From Nitrospirota bacterium (lineage in GTDB: Bacteria > Nitrospirota > Nitrospiria > Nitrospirales > Nitrospiraceae): a stretch of DNA of 5,627 bases. A model generated the notes under the pieces. That model was not told the DNA's origin. It did not search any database and was given only the letters and a program-made list of their open reading frames with translations. The stretch spans positions 1 through 5,627 of the forward strand of contig JAIBHQ010000074.1 of NCBI GenBank assembly GCA_020028595.1, read 5' to 3'. Below, one piece after another: positions 1-4,650 of the stretch. Made by a program: the position numbers and the translations under genes. Position 1 is the first letter of the stretch, and each line of letters begins with the position of its first letter.

Positions 1-602
1 TTCATGAGCCGCCCCATGGACCATTCCACTCCCAATTCTCGCGTGTATTTATAATCGTAGATCCCCTCTCGATTTACACGGTAGGGATTTTGTAAGATTT
101 GTGTCACAACCTTCTTCCCATGCACGACAAAGGATTGCGGAGGGGCTGGCTGCACCGTTCGTAATTCGACAGGGTCATCGACATTGCGGCTAGCCCATGG
201 GACAAAGCTCTCATATGCGAATCCCCAGGCACAGACAGGAATTGTAATCAGGAAGAATGCCCGCAGGCCTTTATGTAGAGGTGTAATGCCGTCCAGCACG
301 TTGATGATGGGCTGCCGGAACTCCTGCCAATACTGCTCGGATGACGAAGCCCAGAGGAGAATTCCGATCAGCGAGACTATGAGATAAGTCGCGAGGATAC
401 TGAACGGCATAGGCGGATACACGCGGAACTTCAGAAAGAAGAAGATCGTCAGGAAGAGAACAAGCGCTTTGGTAAAGCGACTGATTGGATAACCGGCCCG
501 AGCAAGCAGGAAGGAGAGTCCGCTGAAGGCCAGCACCAATCCTGCCAGCTCCAGCAGGAACTGGATCGGCATCAAACCCTCAATCAAGGGCAGATTGGTC
601 AT
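1..602 (-). CDS. Multi-pass membrane protein, possibly a membrane-anchored c-type cytochrome (C-terminus outside window)
   Basis: Reading the minus strand from the ATG at 602-600 gives 200 uninterrupted codons to the left edge, with no stop, so the gene is cut by the window. About four hydrophobic segments are visible, near residues 13-34, 45-60, 66-85 and 113-131. They are followed by a polar, probably periplasmic stretch with a Pro-rich linker (ELRTVQPAPPQSFVVHGK, residues 146-163). From memory, similar linkers occur before the heme domain of membrane-bound c-type cytochromes in Nitrospirota-like genomes, but no CxxCH lies in the visible part, so the cytochrome call is only inference. The frame is open upstream to a TAG at 659-657 and contains no other ATG or GTG, so 602 is the best start, with only a weak AGG ribosome site. 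The gene is divergent from the glycosylase gene and has lower GC than the right half of the window. Confidence 0.7.
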   Translation of the reverse strand, partial: MTNLPLIEGLMPIQFLLELAGLVLAFSGLSFLLARAGYPISRFTKALVLFLTIFFFLKFRVYPPMPFSILATYLIVSLIGILLWASSSEQYWQEFRQPIINVLDGITPLHKGLRAFFLITIPVCAWGFAYESFVPWASRNVDDPVELRTVQPAPPQSFVVHGKKVVTQILQNPYRVNREGIYDYKYTRELGVEWSMGRLM

Positions 603-650
603 GTCGACCTGCGTGAGAAATTGGAGAGTACCCGCACTCCAACGCAGCGA

Positions 651-679
651 ATTATCCTATATTGAAGTAAGGGGAGCAA
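651..679 (-). promoter_or_regulatory. Possible promoter of the left-edge membrane gene
   Basis: On the minus strand TTGCTC (679-674) and GATAAT (656-651) are separated by 17 bp. The -10 matches consensus at 5 of 6 bases, the -35 at only 3 of 6. Transcription would start about 40 nt upstream of the ATG at 602. This is a weak prediction made from spacing and the -10 alone. Confidence 0.3.
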
Positions 680-760
680 TATTTGGGGAAGAAAACAGGG
701 ACATTCAAGGTTCGCAGGGCAATCACTACTGGCACAGCCCGCCGAACGTGGCGAAGCGTT

Positions 761-807
761 AACGGTGACAGACTTTCAAGCGGTCTGTCACCGTTCTATT
801 TTTTATT
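761..807 (+). terminator. Strong hairpin plus T-run: intrinsic terminator or REP-like palindrome
   Basis: Bases 761-773 (AACGGTGACAGAC) pair perfectly with 783-795 (GTCTGTCACCGTT), a 13-bp stem with a 9-nt loop. It is followed by CTATTTTTTATT, with six T in a row at 799-804. The T-run lies only on the plus-strand side, so it would stop rightward transcription. No plus-strand protein gene lies upstream in the window, since the left gene runs the other way. It therefore either ends a small RNA or antisense transcript starting in about 640-740, or it is a mobile palindrome of the REP type that only resembles a terminator. The GGTCTGTCACCG-type arm recalls palindromes associated with RAYT (Y1) transposases, but that is recognition from memory. 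Confidence 0.55.
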
Positions 808-823
808 AGCGGGGAAATTCACT

Positions 824-1004
824 AGCGGGGTGGCGTGCCCTAGAGCGGAATTCGCCGGAGGAACGGGGTGCCCATCGAGCCTTTGCCAGGAAGGAAAGCG
901 GAAACTGACTGAGTCCGCGAAGGAATTTCCGAAGGATTCCGCCTGGCAAAGTCCGAAAGGGTCGCTTCGAGAGGCGTTGGAGCGACGGGCCATGCCACCC
1001 CGCT
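824..1004 (+). ncRNA. Candidate structured RNA, about 181 nt, 6S-like in architecture
   Basis: The segment is closed by a long stem: 824-837 pairs with 991-1004 (14 bp, one G-U at 835/993), then 838-840 pairs with 987-989 after a single bulged C at 990. Inside, 881-890 (CTTTGCCAGG) pairs perfectly with 942-951. Within that arm, 898-902 (GCGGA) pairs with 914-918 (TCCGC), and GGAA 893-896 with TTCC 937-940. On the 3' side of the open middle, 961-966 (GTCGCT) pairs with 981-986 (AGCGAC). The G-U at 835/993 would be a C-A mismatch in the opposite transcript, which favours the plus strand. A closing stem, a large central open region with a 3'-side hairpin, an apical arm and a length near 180 nt together match the general architecture of bacterial 6S RNA. 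I see no decisive sequence signature and no convincing promoter in front. It could instead be a MITE-like inverted-repeat element. Confidence 0.4.
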
Positions 1005-1037
1005 CTCTCCTCTGCTCTCTTCTCCATCCTTGCTCCA

Positions 1038-1066
1038 TTGACAAGTTTTCTGGCCACGCCTAAGAT
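1038..1066 (+). promoter_or_regulatory. Sigma-70-type promoter of the uracil-DNA glycosylase gene
   Basis: TTGACA (1038-1043) is a perfect -35 box. A 17-bp spacer follows, then TAAGAT (1061-1066), a 4-of-6 match to the -10 box. The predicted start of transcription, about 7 nt after the -10, is at 1073-1074, which is the A of the ATG at 1074 or the base before it. The transcript should therefore have no leader, in keeping with the lack of a Shine-Dalgarno sequence. Confidence 0.65.
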
Positions 1067-1073
1067 TCCGCTC

Positions 1074-1715
1074 ATGCCCCTTCAGGAACTCAGCGCCTCC
1101 CTGCATAACTGCCAGCGCTGTAAACTCGCCAAACTGGGTCGCACGCAAGTGGTGTTCGGCACGGGAAACCCGACAGCCAGCATCATGTTCGTGGGTGAGG
1201 CGCCGGGGTCCAACGAAGATCAGAAAGGCGAGCCCTTTGTCGGCGCGGCGGGCAAACTCCTGGACAAGTTATTGGAATCGGCCGGCCTGTCGCGCGCGCA
1301 GGTCTATATTGCCAACGTGATCAAGTGCCGCCCGCCGAACAACCGCGATCCGGAACCGGACGAAGTGGAGACCTGCAAGCCGTTTTTGCTGCAACAGATT
1401 GAGATGATCCAGCCCAAGCTGGTCTGCACGCTCGGCAACTGGGCAACACAGACGATCCTGGGAAAGAAGGTGCCGATCACAAAGGTGAAAGCGTCGGCGA
1501 TCAAACTGGAACGGTTTGTCGTATTTCCCCTGCTCCATCCGGCTGCGGCGCTGCATCAAGGCAACCTGCTGGAAACCTTGCACGAGGATTTCAAGAAGCT
1601 GAGAGCCTATCTGGACCGGATGGATGCGCCTGTGACCCAGGCTATACCAGCGGCTGCCGCTGCTCCCACGCCCTCTCCTGCTACGCAGCCCCAGCTGGAC
1701 TTGTTCGGCTCCTGA
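1074..1715 (+). CDS. udg: Type 4 (Fe-S cluster) uracil-DNA glycosylase with C-terminal clamp-binding motif
   Basis: This 213-residue protein removes uracil from DNA, produced by cytosine deamination or dUTP misincorporation, and so starts base excision repair in the cytoplasm. Family-4 hallmarks are all present: motif GEAPGSNED (41-49), the KGEPFVG stretch (51-57), the second active-site motif HPAAAL (155-160), and four cysteines C13, C16, C85 and C101 spaced as in the [4Fe-4S] ligands of this family. After the catalytic domain an Ala/Pro-rich linker (about 184-204) leads to QLDLF (207-211), the canonical beta-sliding-clamp-binding pentapeptide, two residues from the end. The ATG at 1074 was chosen because family members start just before the first cysteine pair. 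An in-frame TTG at 1038 would lengthen the protein by 12 residues but lies inside the -35 box. No Shine-Dalgarno sequence precedes either start. The gene appears monocistronic. Confidence 0.93.
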   Translation: MPLQELSASLHNCQRCKLAKLGRTQVVFGTGNPTASIMFVGEAPGSNEDQKGEPFVGAAGKLLDKLLESAGLSRAQVYIANVIKCRPPNNRDPEPDEVETCKPFLLQQIEMIQPKLVCTLGNWATQTILGKKVPITKVKASAIKLERFVVFPLLHPAAALHQGNLLETLHEDFKKLRAYLDRMDAPVTQAIPAAAAAPTPSPATQPQLDLFGS

Positions 1716-1773
1716 TCGAGTTTTCCGGCAGATTATTTATTACGGATTCTTTTCGCTAAAATTCACTCCGCAC

Positions 1774-1802
1774 TTGTGCATTTATCGCATTTTCGCTATA
1801 AA
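1774..1802 (+). promoter_or_regulatory. Promoter of the DUF3365 heme-protein gene
   Basis: TTGTGC (1774-1779) and TATAAA (1797-1802) are separated by exactly 17 bp in an AT-rich stretch between the two plus-strand genes. Transcription would start near 1809, leaving a leader of about 40 nt before the ATG at 1850. A 9-bp direct repeat, TTTTCGCTA, overlaps the -10 (1790-1798) and occurs again 40 bp upstream (1750-1758), where it runs into another -10-like hexamer (TAAAAT, 1757-1762). Confidence 0.55.
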
Positions 1803-1849
1803 CAGCAACTTCAGTGAGTGCGCGAACGGACGGCTTTAAAGGAGAATCC

Positions 1850-2584
1850 ATGCGTACCTTCTCACCTCGATACATCGTGGCAGGCCTGCTCCTCTGTCTC
1901 GGATCGCTGTCTCCCCTGCCGGCCAACGCGGCAGGCGAAGCAGAACTCGGCGATTTACTGGTCAAGATGATACAGGCCGGCCGGACAGTCATGGCGAAAC
2001 ATCAGGTGGAGATCAATAATCCGGACCTCGTCGACAAGGGCTTTACTCCTGAGATCTTCGAGAAAGAGATCACGCAAAAATATCTCGAGATCGCCAAGTA
2101 CGATCTTTCGCAACCTCAGAAATCGCCACAGGACAAGCTGGTGCACGCGCTGCTGCAGGCCGGCAAGGATGTCGTCTCGGATCATCAGGGGGCGATCAAC
2201 CGGACCGGAATTGCGTATAAAAACTTCATCCCCGCCGTGTGGGCACGCAAGACCGGCGAGAAATTCGAGAAGGCCACCGGCGTCCGCCTGAAACTAACCA
2301 GCGCCAATTACCGCTATCAGGGCAACAAGCCGGATGACTTCGAAACCGAGGTGCTGAAGCTCTTCGAAGATAAGGAGTATCCGAAAGGCAAGGGCTACAG
2401 CCGCACGATGATGCAGGACGGAAAGCCGGTTCTGCGCATGGTCGTCCCTGAATATGCCGGCAAAGCCTGCCTCTCCTGCCATGGCGAGCCGAAGGGCCAG
2501 CGGGACATTTCGGGAAGTGGGAAAGAGGGCTGGGTCGAAGGGAGTCTGGCCGGCGCCATCAGCCTGACCATGTCGCTCAAGTAA
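1850..2584 (+). CDS. Secreted monoheme DUF3365 (Tll0287-like) protein, probable heme-based sensor or redox protein
   Basis: The protein has 244 residues. A signal peptide is visible (basic MRTFSPR, hydrophobic 9-22, AxA cleavage site after A27), so the mature protein should be periplasmic. One heme c motif, CLSCH (207-211), lies near the C-terminus. The order of preceding elements fits the Tll0287-like/DUF3365 family: an IPAVWARKTGEKF helix (127-139), then TSANYRYQGNKPDDFE (150-165), then an RMVVPEY strand (196-202) just before the heme site. Such domains often form the sensor part of kinases or cyclases; here the domain stands alone, so partner and ligand are unknown. Residues 36-78 and 97-139 look like an internal duplication. 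The start at 1850 is favoured over an in-frame GTG at 1814 because AAAGGAG (1838-1844) lies 5 nt upstream and the signal peptide begins there. The gene converges on glrR, 9 bp away, with no evident terminator. Confidence 0.88.
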   Translation: MRTFSPRYIVAGLLLCLGSLSPLPANAAGEAELGDLLVKMIQAGRTVMAKHQVEINNPDLVDKGFTPEIFEKEITQKYLEIAKYDLSQPQKSPQDKLVHALLQAGKDVVSDHQGAINRTGIAYKNFIPAVWARKTGEKFEKATGVRLKLTSANYRYQGNKPDDFETEVLKLFEDKEYPKGKGYSRTMMQDGKPVLRMVVPEYAGKACLSCHGEPKGQRDISGSGKEGWVEGSLAGAISLTMSLK

Positions 2585-2593
2585 CCGGCCGCC

Positions 2594-4024
2594 TCACGCC
2601 GATTTGATGTCCCTCTCCGCCGCCGGACGTTGCAGGACCGTACCGGCCACTGGTGCAACAGACTTGATCTTCCCGTCCGAAGGATGAAGACCATACTTCC
2701 TGAGCAGCTTGTAGAAATCCGCACGATAGCGCCCCGCTATCTGTGATGCACGCGAGATGTTTCCGCCCGCAAGCTCCACCAACTCTTTCAGGTAGTTGCG
2801 TTCGAACTCCTCTTTAGCCTCGGTCAGCGGTTTGATCGCGCCGTCCGTCGCTCCGTTGCCGCTTGGCAGCAAGTCGGCGGTGATCATGTCCCGCGGCGAC
2901 AACACGACCGCCTTCTCGACTGCGTGCTCCAGTTCGCGCACGTTGCCGGGCCAGTGATAGACCATGAGCTTCTGCATGGCGTCGGGCATGAACCCGCGGA
3001 CAGTCGTCTTGCCCGCGCGCTCGATGCTTTGCCGGAGAAACACCTGCGCCAGGAGCGGGATATCCTCCCGGCGGGCCCGCAGCGGCGGAACCGTCAGGGG
3101 AATCACCTGGATGCGGTAGAAGAGGTCTTCACGGAACGTGCCGGCTTTCACGGCCTGCGCGAGGTCCTTGTTGGTGGCGGTGATGATACGGACGTCCACC
3201 TTGACCGGCCGGGTTGCGCCGACTTCCAGCACCTCGCGCGTTTGAAGCGCGCGCAGAATTTTCACTTGCATCGTCGGCGGCATCTCGCCGATCTCATCCA
3301 AAAACAGCGTGCCGCCGTCGGCGCTCTGGAACAGACCCCGGTGTGCGCTGACTGCGCCGGTAAAGGCGCCCTTCACATGGCCGAATAATTCGCTTTCGAA
3401 GAGCGATTCAGGGATCGCCCCGCAATTGACCGGCACGAACGGACCCTTCACCCGCTGGCTGTTGCAGTGAATGATACGCGCGATGACCTCCTTGCCCGTC
3501 CCGGTCTCCCCGCTGAGACACACCGTGGCGTCCGTGTCGGCCACCCGCAGAACCTGCTGCAGCAGTGTCTGCATGGCCGGACTCCGTGCCGCAACGTTTT
3601 CCAGCCCGTACAGTTCGGACACCAACTGCTTGAGCCGCTGAATTTCGCGGCTCATGCGTGGCTGGGCCAGCGCCTTATCGATCCACGCGGCCAGATCCCT
3701 GTCCTCGAACGGCTTGGTGAGATACCCGACCGCGCCTTTTTGCATAGCCTCGACCGCGCCCGGAATGCTGCCGTGCGCGGTGAGAATCAAGACCGGGAGA
3801 TCGGGGTGCAGCGCCCGCACTTCTTCCATGACCGCCAATCCGTCCGCCGCCGCCAGCCGCAGGTCGGTGATGACCAGGTCGAACCGCTGGCGCCTGGCTT
3901 CGTCCAGCGCCGTGTCGGCATCGTGGCAGGCCGTCACGGTGAAGCCCATGGCGGTCAGGCGCATAGTCAGCAACTTGAGCAGACCCTGATCGTCATCGAT
4001 GATCAACAACTGTTCTTTTTCCAT
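2594..4024 (-). CDS. glrR: GlrR/QseF-like sigma-54-dependent response regulator
   Basis: A 476-residue cytoplasmic NtrC-family transcription activator. The N-terminal receiver domain (about 5-120) has the acidic pair D10/D11, phosphoacceptor D54 (VITDLRL), T82 and K104. The AAA+ domain (about 145-380) has Walker A GETGTGKE (172-179), the sigma-54 contact loop GAFTGA (219-224), and Walker B GGTLFLDEIG (237-246). A Fis-type helix-turn-helix lies at about 418-446 (GNISRASQIAGRYRADFYKL), followed by a 30-residue tail. Receiver stretches such as LILTAHGSIP and the recognition helix with xFYKLL closely resemble enterobacterial GlrR as I recall it. It presumably binds upstream sites and drives sigma-54 promoters when phosphorylated by the upstream kinase. 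Its start has a good ribosome site, GGGGGAG (4028-4034), 3 nt from the ATG. It is the last gene of the set, 29 bp after the lipoprotein gene. Targets cannot be read from the window. Confidence 0.93.
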   Translation of the reverse strand: MEKEQLLIIDDDQGLLKLLTMRLTAMGFTVTACHDADTALDEARRQRFDLVITDLRLAAADGLAVMEEVRALHPDLPVLILTAHGSIPGAVEAMQKGAVGYLTKPFEDRDLAAWIDKALAQPRMSREIQRLKQLVSELYGLENVAARSPAMQTLLQQVLRVADTDATVCLSGETGTGKEVIARIIHCNSQRVKGPFVPVNCGAIPESLFESELFGHVKGAFTGAVSAHRGLFQSADGGTLFLDEIGEMPPTMQVKILRALQTREVLEVGATRPVKVDVRIITATNKDLAQAVKAGTFREDLFYRIQVIPLTVPPLRARREDIPLLAQVFLRQSIERAGKTTVRGFMPDAMQKLMVYHWPGNVRELEHAVEKAVVLSPRDMITADLLPSGNGATDGAIKPLTEAKEEFERNYLKELVELAGGNISRASQIAGRYRADFYKLLRKYGLHPSDGKIKSVAPVAGTVLQRPAAERDIKSA

Positions 4025-4053
4025 CCGCTCCCCCTTCGCGTCCTCGCGGCGGC

Positions 4054-4650
4054 TCAGTTAGCCGGCCGGCTCGGCTTGATCTGGTCCTTCACTTCCTGAT
4101 CCACTCGCTTGAGCGCGTCAATCTGTTGCGTCAACTCGTCGATTTTATCCTCACGCTCCTTGAGCTGCCGTTTCAGCGATTGCACGACTTGGGCATCCTT
4201 CTGCCTGGCTTCGGCTGACTGGGATACGACCGCTGCTTCGCGCTCGAGCACGTCCCTCACCAATCGCTCCGCCGCCTTGCCGAACTCGGCCTGGTACTGC
4301 GCTCCTTCCCTGCCGTTCTCCAGGAGGCGAATCCATTGATGGCTGGGTGCGGCATAGCGTCCAGCCGGCGCCTCCGCGGCGGCCTGAAAATGCTTCACGG
4401 CGACGTTCCGATCTTCGTACAGCGCTGCCAGCGCCCGTAGATAATGGGCTCGATCGCAGGCGTGCGTTGCGGCACACGCCTGAACCTGACGCTCCTGCTC
4501 GCGGGCAAACGCCTGAACGGCTTTCGTGTCCTGCTGAGTCGTCATAAAGAACGCCCGCGACGCGGCCGGCTGCGGCGCCGACATGCAGGCCTGCAGCATC
4601 AGCCCCGCAGACAAGGCCAGGCCCGGAAGCAACCGGGTTCCCCGGCTCAT
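4054..4650 (-). CDS. Lipoprotein with coiled coil between kinase and regulator, QseG-like by position
   Basis: A 198-residue protein with a lipoprotein signal peptide: basic MSRGTR, hydrophobic 7-19, lipobox LQAC with lipidated C22. Residues +2 and +3 are M and S, not Asp, which suggests the outer membrane. A Cys pair, C59 and C65, could form a disulfide. Residues 66-93 (starting DRAHYLRALAALYED) look like a TPR-like helical pair. Residues about 126-190 form a long charged coiled coil with heptad spacing (VVQSLKRQLKEREDKIDELT). In enterobacteria the gene between glrK and glrR encodes the outer-membrane lipoprotein QseG (YfhG), which is linked to kinase activity. I infer the same role from position, lipidation and coiled coil, not from sequence identity. 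Its ATG overlaps the kinase stop as ATGA (4650-4647), and GGGGAG (4658-4663) serves as ribosome site, so translation is probably coupled to the kinase. Confidence 0.85.
   Translation of the reverse strand: MSRGTRLLPGLALSAGLMLQACMSAPQPAASRAFFMTTQQDTKAVQAFAREQERQVQACAATHACDRAHYLRALAALYEDRNVAVKHFQAAAEAPAGRYAAPSHQWIRLLENGREGAQYQAEFGKAAERLVRDVLEREAAVVSQSAEARQKDAQVVQSLKRQLKEREDKIDELTQQIDALKRVDQEVKDQIKPSRPAN
4647..4650 (-). promoter_or_regulatory. ATGA stop/start overlap coupling kinase and lipoprotein
   Basis: On the minus strand the lipoprotein ATG (4650-4648) overlaps the kinase TGA (4649-4647). A Shine-Dalgarno-like GGGGAG at 4663-4658 sits 7 nt upstream inside the kinase gene. This arrangement normally lets ribosomes re-initiate and keeps the two products in proportion. 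Confidence 0.8.

Noticed and set aside
905..923. Hammerhead-ribozyme-like string CTGACTGAGTCCGCGAAGGA
   Set aside because: The core CUGANGA is broken by an extra base, the downstream GAAA is absent and no cleavage-site stem is in place; the resemblance looks accidental.
683..1063. Plus-strand open frame of 126 codons
   Set aside because: It runs straight through the terminator-like hairpin, its T-run and the whole candidate RNA, has low-complexity content and no recognisable domain.
1038..1073. TTG start for the glycosylase, adding 12 residues
   Set aside because: The TTG is part of the -35 hexamer TTGACA, has no ribosome site, and family members begin just before the first cysteine pair.
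1814..1849. GTG start for the heme protein
   Set aside because: It would put 12 polar residues before the signal peptide, while the ATG at 1850 has a clear AAAGGAG ribosome site.
2548..2590. Inverted repeat GGCCGG/CCGGCC across the convergent stop codons
   Set aside because: Only 6 bp with a 31-nt loop and no T-run; expected by chance in GC-rich DNA.
2924..4099. Long plus-strand open frames opposite glrR (2924-3388, 3467-4099)
   Set aside because: They are antisense to a well-supported regulator gene, are rich in Arg/His/Gln as reversed GC-rich codons produce, and show no domain.
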